NCBI RefSeq assembly: GCF_000011565.2
Contig: NC_005861.2
Location: 1,426,001-1,490,000, forward strand
Reading direction: 5' to 3'
DNA length: 64,000 nt
DNA from: Candidatus Protochlamydia amoebophila UWE25
GTDB lineage: Bacteria; Chlamydiota; Chlamydiia; Chlamydiales; Parachlamydiaceae
The notes beneath the pieces are model-generated. The model saw only the letters and a program-made list of their open reading frames with translations. It did not search any database and had not been told where the DNA came from. The stretch's first letter is position 1. Each line of letters starts with the position of its first letter. This document shows positions 28,317 to 36,933 of this stretch, one piece after another. The position numbers were made by a program, and so were the translations under genes.

Positions 28317-29133
28317 TAAGAAGAATTTTGTCTGTCAACTTCATAAGATTCTGCTTCCTATTCGATCTTAGGGTAGTAAATAATTCAAGACCTTGTTTCA
28401 AAAGCCTCTTTGAAAGTTCTTTCGAAATATATCCCTTATCACCAAATAGTTTCCCAAAAACCCCTTTCGATAAAGTTTCGGCAATAGAAACATCAGCAAC
28501 ATTTCCAGGAGTTAGCTGAAAAGCCAAAATTTCTCCTCTCTCATTGATCATGAGATGCAATTTAAACCCGAAAAACCACCCTGAAGTTGTTTTCCCCCTC
28601 TTTGCTAAACCTTTAAAGACCTTGTTTCTTTTTATACGTTTATTGTGGCAAACATCTATCGATGGAGAATCAATAAAAGCAATTCCTGTGATTTCTCCTC
28701 TTTTGTCCAAAAGATAAGCAAATAGAGGAGCAAAAAGGTTCTTCTTTAAATAAACAAAGCGGCTATAACTAATTAAGTTTGGAAATTCTTTAACTAAGTA
28801 TTTGGTAACATATCCATAAAAGTGCTTAAATGTTCGATCATTTGATTGATGAAATAAAATGACAATTGTCATCATCTCTGGTATCGATAATTCAGGTTGA
28901 GGTCCTCGCTTTGTTTTGCCATGATCAATTAACTGTTTATTCCATTTCTGCTCAAAAGACTTCCAAAAATCATCCACACTACAATATAATTTGATTAAAT
29001 CCATTTTGACCTCTCATGTCATATTAAACATTAGTTTGGGGAAACAAATGTTTTAAATGATGCAGAGGTCTTTTGTCATTTAAATTTTATTCTTCTTATT
29101 TATTATCAAAGGGATAAATTCAAAGTTCAGGTT

Positions 29134-29232
29134 AATATCTTTCCCAATGTGTTCCAAAAACATAGCGTAGCTCTTAGGATCAAAGATCTCGTTCTTTTTA
29201 GCGCTCATTCAGAACCTTTATGGTATTAAGTT
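29134..29232. repeat. Direct near-repeat, left copy (partner at 39634-39733)
   Basis: About 99 bases matching 39634-39733 with few differences, lying exactly 10,500 bases apart. It spans the last codons and stop of the integrase, a short spacer (CATTCAGAACCT), and the first codons of a divergent-looking small gene on the same strand. The left side is cut by the IS982-type element and the right copy is cut on its integrase side by another IS. The pair marks two copies of an integrase plus YhcG-like module. Confidence 0.85.
29138..29208 (-). pseudogene. N-terminal stub of a YhcG/DUF1016-type nuclease gene
   Basis: Starts with ATG at 29208, ten bases after the integrase stop, and encodes MSAKKNEIFDPKSYAMFLEH then IGKDI before being cut by the IS982-type element. 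The longer relic at 39562-39706 continues into LRAAMSITKD, which resembles the N-terminal domain of YhcG/DUF1016 PD-(D/E)XK proteins. Those often neighbour integrases. The family call rests on that second copy. Confidence 0.6.
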
Positions 29233-30195
29233 AACTTTTTTGCTGGCATTATCTGATCGAGCGGATTTATCGTAAGCATAAACCATCTCCGAGGAAGCAT
29301 GTCCAGTTACACGCATAATATCGCTGTCTTGAAATCCCTGCTGTTTAAGATAAGTGACAGCAGATGCCCTCAAGACGTGCGGGGTGATTTTAAACGGAAT
29401 ACCGGCCTCTTTCCCAGCTTTGGCAAATGTCACAGCGACTTGATTGATCATCACAGGCTTTCCAAATCTCGTAATGAAAACATGTCCTTTTCTCTCGCCA
29501 ATATGCTCTCGAAGCCTTTCCATAATGCTATTTGAATAGGTAATAACAGTCTCTTTGTACACTCCCTTCATTTTAGACTGAGGAAATGTGATTTCACAGC
29601 GCTCCCAATCAATCTGGTGAATTTGTAGAGACAAGACCTCACTTACGCGCTTACCACCCTGTAAAATCACTTTCCCGATTAAACAATCACGTGAATTAAT
29701 TTTATCCAGCTCTTAAAAAAAAGTAATCCACTGCGCCTGAGTCATTGCTGGTGTTTTCACTTTTTCGCCGATTTTAAAAAAAGTTTTTGAGCTTCCTTCT
29801 TTGTTCGGCAAAGCCTTTTTTACAATACCTTGAAGGCGGCGTTGTAAAAATCCTGTAAAAGAGATATAGCAAGCTGCTCGTGATTGCCGACTTGCCTCAG
29901 CCCAGTCTTGTATCAACTTGATTCGATCAATCACAGCTTCATGATTCGTTAAGGCAAATACTTGAAGGCTCATTAGAGGATTGAGAAGACCAAATTCAAT
30001 CAGCTTGCGAATTCCTGATCGATAATTAATTTGCGTTCTATGACTCAAAGTGGATAGCCAATGGGACAGCGCCTCTTCCAATGTGATCTCATCTAGTTTG
30101 TTCCATATTACATTTGTTTGAAATGCTTTTGCCTGTTCGTAGGTCTCTAAGCTAAATCCAATAGAGGGTTCAATCACTGTTGGCATCAAGGTCAT
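29218..30195 (-). pseudogene. Tyrosine recombinase (integrase) with one in-frame stop codon
   Basis: A full-length integrase of about 325 codons with N-terminal SAM-like DNA-binding domain (EALSHWLSTLSHRTQINYRS) and catalytic domain. Catalytic residues are visible: the first Arg in ILQGGKRVSEVLSL, the Lys region, HVLRASAVTYL (HxxR), and VTGHASSEMVYAYDKS (His and Tyr). A TAA at 29713-29715, next to a run of eight T on the coding strand, interrupts QWITFF*ELDKINSRDCLIG. The frame is the same on both sides, so this is a nonsense change and not a frameshift. It lies just upstream of the YhcG stub and downstream of the toxin-antitoxin pair, suggesting a former mobile island. Confidence 0.87.
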
Positions 30196-30359
30196 AGCTT
30201 ATTTGACTCCTTGCTTTCTATGATGTGTTCTTCTAAATATGAGATTGCTTCTTCACTAAGTGTTATTGTTGGCTCCTTTGTTTAATCTTTTTTCTTTCAG
30301 TGACAAATCTCACACTCTATAAAAAGTCACAAGTCAATTCTATAAATTATTTATCATCC

Positions 30360-31142
30360 CTATCCATCTTGTAGGATTCTTTTTGTGAATCGCTCAAAAT
30401 TTAACCTCTTTAATTTTCCATAAGGATCTTGAGCTTCCAGCTTAGCCCATTCTAACGGGGTAGCATTGCTCATCCAATTTCGCAAATTATCTCGCAATGT
30501 CTTAAACCATTTTGGATGCTGAGATCCGAGAAAAAGTAATTTCATTATTGCAGCTTCCGAAAAATCTCCCAATTGGGTTGCTACATACCAAATCCCATAA
30601 AGATCCTTATGGATTTTTGAGGCGCTTTTACGCCTTGTAAAGGTGAGTCCTTTATGAAACATCCAAGCTCCTGGAGATACCACCCATCCAGATTCTCCTG
30701 AGTACGTCTTGAATTCACTGGTCATCTGTAAACTTAAAGTGAGATAGCTGAGTGGTTGTGCCACAACGCCGGCAATTAAAACGTTTTTATGTTTGTCGTT
30801 ACGCGCAGCAGAATCGGTCAGAAATTCGATTTCCACCTCTAAACCATTGATTTCTTTGACATAGCTTTCGGTAGCAGGCTGATCCAAATCTTTGAATAAT
30901 TGAGTAAATCCAGCTTCCTCAAGATGTTTTGAAATGTTCTTTTTTGAAATTGACGGGACTTTGCGAGGAATGAGCGAATCGATATCTCTCGTTCCAATAG
31001 GAGGATTGCCTAATTGTTGATCTGCTAGATATAGCTTGTAAATGATGAGAGCGTATCCACCTCCGATCACAATGACTTCTTTCCACGGACCCATCGATTG
31101 CAAAAATTCTGAAATCACCAAATCTTCTTGTTTTAAGTCCAC
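30360..31142 (-). CDS. Nucleotidyltransferase-fold toxin-like protein (AbiEii-type)
   Basis: Protein of 260 residues. Residues about 20-60 carry a minimal nucleotidyltransferase signature: VIVIGGGYALIIYKL, then GTRDIDSLIP with the two metal-binding aspartates, and a third acidic strand in LEVEIEFLTD. This matches the toxin half of type IV (AbiE-like) toxin-antitoxin systems. Such toxins transfer nucleotides onto tRNA or other targets and can abort phage infection. Its start lies 2 bases after the stop of the AbiEi-like gene, in the canonical antitoxin-toxin order. The target here is unknown. Both genes are intact, unlike the surrounding mobile-element genes, which suggests selection to keep them. 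Confidence 0.75.
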   Translation of the reverse strand: MDLKQEDLVISEFLQSMGPWKEVIVIGGGYALIIYKLYLADQQLGNPPIGTRDIDSLIPRKVPSISKKNISKHLEEAGFTQLFKDLDQPATESYVKEINGLEVEIEFLTDSAARNDKHKNVLIAGVVAQPLSYLTLSLQMTSEFKTYSGESGWVVSPGAWMFHKGLTFTRRKSASKIHKDLYGIWYVATQLGDFSEAAIMKLLFLGSQHPKWFKTLRDNLRNWMSNATPLEWAKLEAQDPYGKLKRLNFERFTKRILQDG

Positions 31143-31144
31143 TT

Positions 31145-31861
31145 CTACCCCTTCCTATAAATCCGTTTCAATTCAGGTATGCGCTCTGCCATGAATTCCG
31201 CTTGTTCTAATCCACGCAAAGGGAAGTGATAGAGATCCAAGAACGTCAATAAAACAGGGGATGAATTGAGATGTTGATCTGCTTCTATTTTTAGAAAACT
31301 TTTATAATAAGGCTCAATCAGCAATACCTCGTACCCTCTCTCTTGAGGCTCTAATTCCAGAAGCAGTTCAAGCCCCTTCTTTACATCTCGACTCTTAATA
31401 TATAGCTCAAGAGTGGTTAGATTGGTGTTTTTGCATCCATGCACTTCTACTGCAGAATGAAGAGCTAAAACGGTTTTGGATTGTAGATTCGACTTCTTAA
31501 GCACCTTTAAAAGCTCATCTCGATCTGTAAACCCTGAACGATACGTCCACATTTTGCATTTTTTGACGATACTGTATTGTTCAAGCCAGCTCCTCAGTAA
31601 AGCTTCCGGTTTTGTCATACAAAAATGCTTCGACGTCCTCACGCCTTCGGTTTGCAGGAAGCCATGCATCACAAGAATACTAAATACTCGCTGCACTAGT
31701 CCAAGACTAATTCCTGTCTCCTTAGCCACTTGTCGCAAAGAAAATTTTTCTTTATCGATTCCAATCCTAAGTAACCATGCTAGAATCACAGAAGATCGAT
31801 CAGCATAAATATTCCCTTCAACAAACGATTCATTTGAACTTAGTAAAAATCGACCCTTCAT
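31145..31861 (-). CDS. AbiEi-type transcriptional antitoxin
   Basis: Protein of 238 residues. An N-terminal winged helix (FSLRQVAKETGISLGLVQRVF) binds DNA and is followed by the C-terminal domain typical of AbiEi-like antitoxins, ending PVLLTFLDLYHFPLRGLEQA. It should repress its own operon and neutralise the downstream nucleotidyltransferase. Two in-frame ATGs exist, at 31870 and 31861. GGAGG is only 1 base from the first but 10 bases from the second, so I chose 31861. A perfect palindrome upstream is the probable operator. Confidence 0.75.
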   Translation of the reverse strand: MKGRFLLSSNESFVEGNIYADRSSVILAWLLRIGIDKEKFSLRQVAKETGISLGLVQRVFSILVMHGFLQTEGVRTSKHFCMTKPEALLRSWLEQYSIVKKCKMWTYRSGFTDRDELLKVLKKSNLQSKTVLALHSAVEVHGCKNTNLTTLELYIKSRDVKKGLELLLELEPQERGYEVLLIEPYYKSFLKIEADQHLNSSPVLLTFLDLYHFPLRGLEQAEFMAERIPELKRIYRKG

Positions 31862-31920
31862 ATTGTTCATCCCTCCACCGTGTTCGTTATTTTATATTGT
31901 TCAATATTTTTTGAACAATA
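31861..31920 (-). promoter_or_regulatory. Operator of the AbiE-like pair: perfect palindrome plus a third half-site
   Basis: TATTGTTCAA and TTGAACAATA (31895-31904 and 31911-31920) form a perfect 10+10 palindrome around TATTTT. A third copy of the half-site, TATTGTTCAT, lies at 31861-31870 and overlaps both candidate start codons. AbiEi antitoxins are known to autoregulate through inverted repeats in their promoter. The layout suggests cooperative repression reaching into the coding sequence. Confidence 0.75.
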
Positions 31921-31922
31921 GT

Positions 31923-32079
31923 TTATTGGAAAAACGGCTTTGCAAGCTTGACTTGTTTATAAGTTTGAATTTTAGCTTTTTCATTGCGAAGATGAGCGTA
32001 CCACTCATTGGGAATAATTATTGCTTTATATAGCAATTTTTTCCACCTGTTCAACGGTTTCATTGATGGTATAAATCAC
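31923..32079 (-). pseudogene. Small frameshifted gene upstream of the AbiE-like operator
   Basis: A GTG at 32079 with AAGGAG about 8 bases upstream begins VIYTINETVEQVEKIAI, then a stop. One base over, the frame continues AIIIPNEWYAHLRNEKAK to AKPFFQ and a stop at 31923. Joined, it would be about 52 residues. The shape weakly recalls Phd/YefM-type antitoxins, but this is a guess. It ends 3 bases before the palindrome. Confidence 0.4.
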
Positions 32080-32158
32080 AAAATTCTCCTTTTTGTTGCA
32101 GGAGACGTTAAAATCAAAGCATTCTTAAATGTTTAATCTTTAGTTAATAAGAATAAAA

Positions 32159-32392
32159 ATGCCTGAAACTGTATACAAGCGGAAAAAAGATAGAGCATTA
32201 AAAATTTTGGATGACGCTTACTTTGTGGCAAAAGAATTAGTTTATCTACAAGATTATTGGCGAGAAGGAGCTGTAGACAACTTAATTCTTAACAAACAAA
32301 AATATCTATCTTTCGAAATGAATTCGACTAAGGAAAAAAACAGCTTAGCAAGTAAGCAAAGTAATAAAACTTCGAAGAAGTGGCCTTTTTAA
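32159..32392 (+). CDS. Small charged hypothetical protein
   Basis: A 77-residue Lys/Glu-rich protein, probably soluble, with a helical N-terminal half (KKDRALKILDDAYFVAKELV) and a Ser/Lys-rich tail. No family was recognised and no strong ribosome site is visible. In its favour, a strong intrinsic terminator overlaps its last codons and stop. It lies between the toxin-antitoxin unit and the F-box gene and could be a relic. Confidence 0.45.
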   Translation: MPETVYKRKKDRALKILDDAYFVAKELVYLQDYWREGAVDNLILNKQKYLSFEMNSTKEKNSLASKQSNKTSKKWPF

Positions 32393-32402
32393 AAGGCCAC
32401 TT
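32378..32402 (+). terminator. Hairpin overlapping the stop codon of the 77-residue gene
   Basis: AAGTGGCCTTTT pairs perfectly with AAAAGGCCACTT around one T. The stop codon TAA at 32390-32392 lies in the apex. No T tract follows, so it is either a weak terminator or a structured 3' end. Confidence 0.6.
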
Positions 32403-32690
32403 ACATATTTCTTTAGCTATAGGAATTATAAGAATAGCTTAGATCGCATTCTTTTTTAAATTATGCTTCATTTGAATTGCTTAATAATACATGTTGAGCA
32501 AATTAGAATCTATCTTCCTCTTAATGAGGATTTAGCCGCCATACATATTATAAATTTCCTTTTCATTTTATCTTTAATAAAATCCTTAGTTGCTATTTTT
32601 GAATCAATTTAACCTAGAACAAAATAAACTTATTAAATATAATTATTATTATTTAATTAATCATCTTCTTTTAATAAAGATAGAGGCTTT

Positions 32691-34094
32691 ATGCAGATTT
32701 CTTTAAAATCCCCTATAGAAGCTTTACCTGAAGAAACAAAGGTTGCCATTTTTAATCATCTTAAGAGCCCAAAAGACCTTGCCATGGCTTCTTTAGTTAG
32801 TAAAGCCTGGCAACAGCTAGCAGAGGATCCCTCCCTATGGAAAGCCCAGTTTTGTCGCCAATGGAAAAAGTTGATATTCTCGACTCGCCCTACCTTAAAT
32901 TCAAATTGGAAGAAAATTTATAAAAAAAAGCATCAAATTCTAAAAGAAGTCAAACGTAACAAATCCACATTATGTGAAGATCGATGTAAGCATGACACCT
33001 ACCAATTACCCGGTTTTGCTGCATTCAGTCCTATTAGTTTGAAAGTAGAAAAAAAAGTGGCTTTCATCCAAGTCACTCCTGGGACTGCGCAAGTCTATTC
33101 TCTTGAGGAAAAAGGCTGTCAATTAGTTTTTGATAACTTAAAAGACGAAAACTCTCGTTTGATCCACTATCTGGAGGGACATATGATCCAAGTTACCCAA
33201 GAAGGGTCCCTCTATCGCTGGCCACTCAAAGAACCTTTTCCTTCGCACCCCTTAAGCAGGGTGGGAAATTTTGAGGAAGCCCATGTTGACCAAGAGTTGC
33301 TTATTTTAGTGTTGCCTCAGCGCAAGCAATTTGCCATTTTTAATATAGAAAATGGCTTAAAATGTTACGAATCTCCCCTTTTCCGCTTTTCCATCCGCTC
33401 GCTCGATTGTCGTGATAACCAAATTTTGATTCAATGTGAAGATGGCACGCTTTATTTTATCAAAGCTATTCGAAAAGAGAATGCCTCCCAAAATCTGGAA
33501 CCGATTCTTTTGGACGGGCTCTTTTTAGATCCTCTTTCCAAAGAGCTAGTGCAATTTGATGAAAAGCGCGTCATTATTTTGGGGAAGGATGCGGGGAAAC
33601 GCCTCTGTACAGTTTGGGATGCTGCTAGCGGAAAAAAAATCTTTGAGGATTCTCTTGAAAGAGAATCAATATTTCATCTCAACTCCAAATCTAAATGTAT
33701 TACTGCTTCAGCCTATAATGGCGAAAAACTCGCTGTGGGTTTTGACAAGGGGTATGTTGTTTTTTATGAACCCACTACTGGAAAAAAGATTACAATGCAC
33801 CCTTTTGGTACTTCTCCTGTCCAGTTCCTTAACTTCGACAGCGATCAAGAACATTGCTGGGTGGCCACTAATCCTTACAATTTAATTGAGTGCTTAAATA
33901 TCACAGATAAGCCTAAAAAAGTGGGAGCTTTTTGCCCTAATAGGCTAATAAAAGTAGATATAGAAGGTAATTTAATGGGTATTTATGCAGATGAGCGTCG
34001 CTTAGCTTGCTGCGATAAAGAAGGGTGGTTGGATGTTTGGGACTTTGCTAAGACTTCTCTTCCCACCTTCCCACCCTTAAACTTTGAAATTTAG
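32691..34094 (+). CDS. F-box protein with a beta-propeller-like C-terminal region, candidate effector
   Basis: Protein of 467 residues. Residues about 8-50 form a clear F-box (PIEALPEETKVAIFNHLKSP, SLVSKAWQQLAEDPSLWKAQ) that would bind SKP1 in a host cell. Residues about 95-460 contain repeated beta-strand units typical of a WD40-like propeller (for example TVWDAASGKKIFEDSLE, YVVFYEPTTGKKITMHPFG, GWLDVWDFAKT), as in eukaryotic FBXW substrate receptors. No signal peptide is present. It is convergent with the next gene, the two stops lying 1 base apart. Effector role is inferred from domain content. Confidence 0.82.
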   Translation: MQISLKSPIEALPEETKVAIFNHLKSPKDLAMASLVSKAWQQLAEDPSLWKAQFCRQWKKLIFSTRPTLNSNWKKIYKKKHQILKEVKRNKSTLCEDRCKHDTYQLPGFAAFSPISLKVEKKVAFIQVTPGTAQVYSLEEKGCQLVFDNLKDENSRLIHYLEGHMIQVTQEGSLYRWPLKEPFPSHPLSRVGNFEEAHVDQELLILVLPQRKQFAIFNIENGLKCYESPLFRFSIRSLDCRDNQILIQCEDGTLYFIKAIRKENASQNLEPILLDGLFLDPLSKELVQFDEKRVIILGKDAGKRLCTVWDAASGKKIFEDSLERESIFHLNSKSKCITASAYNGEKLAVGFDKGYVVFYEPTTGKKITMHPFGTSPVQFLNFDSDQEHCWVATNPYNLIECLNITDKPKKVGAFCPNRLIKVDIEGNLMGIYADERRLACCDKEGWLDVWDFAKTSLPTFPPLNFEI

Positions 34095-34095
34095 C

Positions 34096-36441
34096 CTATT
34101 CAGTCGACCGTTTAATCAAGGCTTGTTTTAAAGCTTCCTCTTCATAAATAGAAGAATCTGTTTGCTTTAATTCTGCAACAAGCTGAGTAGTAGCCTTGGA
34201 TTGTAGGTTTAATAAATCTTTGACAAAAGTAAGCGTGGCGCTAGACACAGGATAATGACTTAATATAAACAGAGAGTTTGCTGACCATTCAATTATTCCT
34301 TTTGAAGTGTTTGTATAGTTTTTTCTTAAAAAAGCATCTTCAGGCTCTTTCCCTTCTCCTAGTTCCTGCATTAAACGTCGATTTTGCTGAATTATTCTCT
34401 TTATTTCCTCTAGATCCTTTTGTAAGCCGGTTTTTTCCAGAAATTTATCTATAGCAATTTTATAAGCTTCATAACGTTTAGCTTCGCCATATGATAATTT
34501 TTTAGCTAAATCTAGCTTTTTTTCAGGTTCAAGATTTAGGAAAGTTGAATTTTCTGGTACATTCTCTTCTAGTGATAACAGCATAATCTTTTCTTCAGGA
34601 GTTAAATCCATTTCTTTCAATGCTTGCTCAAACTCTTCTTTTTCCCTCTCTTTCTCCTCTATAGTGATCGTTAGTCCCTCGATTTGTTTTTGATGTTGAA
34701 AAAAAGGGGTTTGCCGATACTGTTGATAGCGATTTTCAAATGTTTCATCCATCCATCCTGTTAACTCTGTTCTAAATTCATTGAACGTTTCTTGCATTGT
34801 TTTAATTCTTGCTTTTTCTATTTTAAAATCAACAACCGCTATATGGAAAGGAGAATGATTAAGATTTGCTAATGCATCGAGAATGCGCATGAGTTCATTA
34901 ACGGTGCTTTTCACCTCTTTTAAAATTTCTAACTTTTTGTACAGGGGGGTGTAGGTAGCGCTAGTTTTTGCAATCTCTAACCCGTTAAAAAGTTTGCCCA
35001 GCTTCTCCAATTCTTTTTCTAAAGCGGAAACTAAAGCAATTTTTTCTTGGATAACCGTTAGACTTTCATCCAGGCTTGCAATAATGAGTTTGCCTACTTG
35101 TTGAGTGCCTTCCAAAGGGCTAATCTCTTTTTTGGCAATAGCATTAAGGATTTGCATAGCATCGAAGCGTACTTTTTTTTCAATTAAATCGTCCACTTTA
35201 TTTAAGGCAGAAGGAGCTATTAAAGTATGATGGTTTAAAAAATAAAAGTTAGTGTTTGCCCATAAAGAGGGATTCACCCACTTTTTAAACACTTCATCTA
35301 CATGCGCTCTCTTTAATCGTTTATTTTTTAGGAATGCATTAATAACAGTTCTAGGAATCCCAATTGTTTGCAGTTTGCCTATCGTTTCTTCCGATAGGCT
35401 ATTTCTATCCTGTATATATTGGAATAAAGAAACTTTTGATTCTGTTGCTAGGGTTTGATCCTCTATAGAAAGAGAAAATGTCTGCTTCCATAAATTTTCA
35501 ATTCCATCAAATGCGTGAATCTTATTGTCTAAAATGGCTTTAATGGTCTTTTGAAGCCCTTCTTTAGAGACATTTAGCTCAAGGAGCCTTTCTTTTAACG
35601 GAAGAGGAATTTCTCTTTGGTTTTCACGCAATGCGCGTACTGCTTCCAGTAAAGACTCTTTAAGCGTATAAAGATAGGTATCATTCACTTCGGCAAATAA
35701 AGAATGGTGACAAGCTTCTGTGCCTGTTTGTTCTGAGCCGATGTAAAATTGTTTTTTGGCTGGTAGCCAATCAATTTGACATTCCAACCCAGAATAAGCT
35801 ATGCCCATGTGAAGAAAAAGAAGTAGCCGCGCTTGCGCATGCATGTCAATTAATTCTGCAGGGGGATTTTCATTTTTATCGCCATGATTGTTATAGGCAT
35901 CCATTTCAGCAATGAATTGACCAAGCTTCAAAGAAAGTGGTTTATCAATTTGGAAAAATGGTTCTACAGCTTTTGCAATAAATTCTTTTGCATTGATATA
36001 AATTTCTCTATTGCTCTCTAAACCAAAGGAAGAACGCTTTTCAAGTTTAGGTTGGTTTATTTTATCATCTGCTTTGGATCTTGTTCCCCTAGAAGGCATT
36101 GCGGCCGGAAAAGTTTCTTGATAAACTTTACTCTCTTTTTCAGTGATTTTTTTTATTGGCAAACTTCTGCTGCTATTCAAAGAACTGGTATCCTCGGCTT
36201 CTAAGGCCTCTTCTTCTTCTTTTGTTCGCCTAGGCAACTTATGAGGGGGAGATGAGTTGGGCGTAGATAAGCTTTGAATGGCGGTCTGAGCCGCTTCTTC
36301 AGTTTTTTGCTGGAGATTCTCGACTATTTTTTCCTTCCCTTTTTGTTTTCTTTTTTTCCCTTCTGCAGCTTGCGACGCAGGTTGTTGGATATTTTGTCCT
36401 TGAGATGGATGACTTGGAAAAGATCCGGTTGGGTTGACCAT
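34096..36441 (-). CDS. Large hypothetical coiled-coil protein
   Basis: Protein of 781 residues with no recognised family. The N-terminal 130 residues are low-complexity and charged (KKRKQKGKEK, Ser/Pro and Glu runs), and residues about 520-700 are rich in Glu/Lys heptad-like helices. I chose the ATG at 36441 because GGGAG lies 7 bases upstream. A longer frame to 36654 is possible, but its extra 71 residues lie antisense to an EndoG-like nuclease relic and have a different, hydrophobic composition. No signal peptide follows from the chosen start. The disordered N-terminus and neighbouring F-box gene make an effector role plausible but unproven. Confidence 0.75.
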   Translation of the reverse strand: MVNPTGSFPSHPSQGQNIQQPASQAAEGKKRKQKGKEKIVENLQQKTEEAAQTAIQSLSTPNSSPPHKLPRRTKEEEEALEAEDTSSLNSSRSLPIKKITEKESKVYQETFPAAMPSRGTRSKADDKINQPKLEKRSSFGLESNREIYINAKEFIAKAVEPFFQIDKPLSLKLGQFIAEMDAYNNHGDKNENPPAELIDMHAQARLLLFLHMGIAYSGLECQIDWLPAKKQFYIGSEQTGTEACHHSLFAEVNDTYLYTLKESLLEAVRALRENQREIPLPLKERLLELNVSKEGLQKTIKAILDNKIHAFDGIENLWKQTFSLSIEDQTLATESKVSLFQYIQDRNSLSEETIGKLQTIGIPRTVINAFLKNKRLKRAHVDEVFKKWVNPSLWANTNFYFLNHHTLIAPSALNKVDDLIEKKVRFDAMQILNAIAKKEISPLEGTQQVGKLIIASLDESLTVIQEKIALVSALEKELEKLGKLFNGLEIAKTSATYTPLYKKLEILKEVKSTVNELMRILDALANLNHSPFHIAVVDFKIEKARIKTMQETFNEFRTELTGWMDETFENRYQQYRQTPFFQHQKQIEGLTITIEEKEREKEEFEQALKEMDLTPEEKIMLLSLEENVPENSTFLNLEPEKKLDLAKKLSYGEAKRYEAYKIAIDKFLEKTGLQKDLEEIKRIIQQNRRLMQELGEGKEPEDAFLRKNYTNTSKGIIEWSANSLFILSHYPVSSATLTFVKDLLNLQSKATTQLVAELKQTDSSIYEEEALKQALIKRSTE

Positions 36442-36607
36442 AGCTAAACTCCCTTTTTTCCCTCCTACGGTGCAATTTGCACGCCAATCCAAACTGAAGA
36501 TGAAAAAGTTGGTTTTTAATAGCGGAAAAATGAGCTTGAACTGAGAAGGCAATAGAAAATCAAAACCAAGTGAATTCTCTATGAAAACATCTAGGTAAAA
36601 GAGATAA

Positions 36608-36933
36608 ATAGCCTTCAAAGAAGATGAAAAAATTCCTCTCCATTTAAGAGCCACTTTAGCAGATTATAAAGGGAGTGGATTTGATCGCGGACATATGGCT
36701 CCAGCTACGAATCACCGTTCAACTTTTGACATAATGGAAGATACTTTTTTTTGACCAATATGTGCCCCCAGAGTCCTTCATTCTATAGAGGTTATTGGTC
36801 TAAATGGGAGAGATATGTACGAGATTTGACAAAGCTTCAGCAAAACGTCTATGTGATTACAGGACCTTTGTATCTTTCTCATGAGGGATGTGAAGGAAAA
36901 GGTTATGTTACCTATCAAGTTAATGATTCTTAA
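36608..36933 (+). pseudogene. DNA/RNA non-specific endonuclease (EndoG/NucA-like) relic
   Basis: The frame reads FKEDEKIPLHLRATLADYKG then SGFDRGHMAPATNHRSTFDI, which contains the family's catalytic DRGH motif (His at 36692-36694). It stops at TGA after a T tract. In the next frame it continues LTNMCPQSPSFYRGYWSKWE through VYVITGPLYLS, also typical of EndoG. Reading the eight T at 36745-36752 as nine restores the frame. The 5' part and probably the 3' end are missing, and an in-frame stop precedes 36608. Confidence 0.8.

Larger units (their letters stand above)
27262..29004 (-). pseudogene. IS982-type transposase, split by an inserted IS
   Basis: The 5' part runs from 29004 to 28317 (MDLIKLYCSVDDFWKSFEQK through MKLTDKILL). 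Removing the insert and one copy of its TAA target duplication restores the frame exactly, giving ILLRKRAIIETVNDQLKNIS on the other side. It continues to QPKKPSINLAEQHRLLLMAA with a stop at 27262-27264. The restored protein still has an in-frame TAG after NISQIE, where homologues carry His. So the gene was mutated as well as interrupted. Confidence 0.9.
27245..29132 (-). mobile_element. IS982-type element interrupted by another IS
   Basis: About 1.03 kb once the 861-bp insert at 27456-28316 is removed. Ends are ACCTGAATTTTGGG at the left and CAAAGTTCAGGT at the right, an imperfect inverted repeat. TTAATA borders both ends and may be a target duplication, although both flanks are truncated genes, so a deletion at the site is also possible. 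It encodes a transposase of the FHQSNDRTFKHFYGYV / SPSIDVCHNKRIKR / GWFFGFKLHLMIN type. Confidence 0.82.

Noticed and set aside
27240-29137. Clean TTAATA target duplication around the IS982-type element
   Set aside because: The six bases match, but the genes on the two sides are different truncated genes, so a rearrangement is as likely and the match may be chance in AT-rich DNA.
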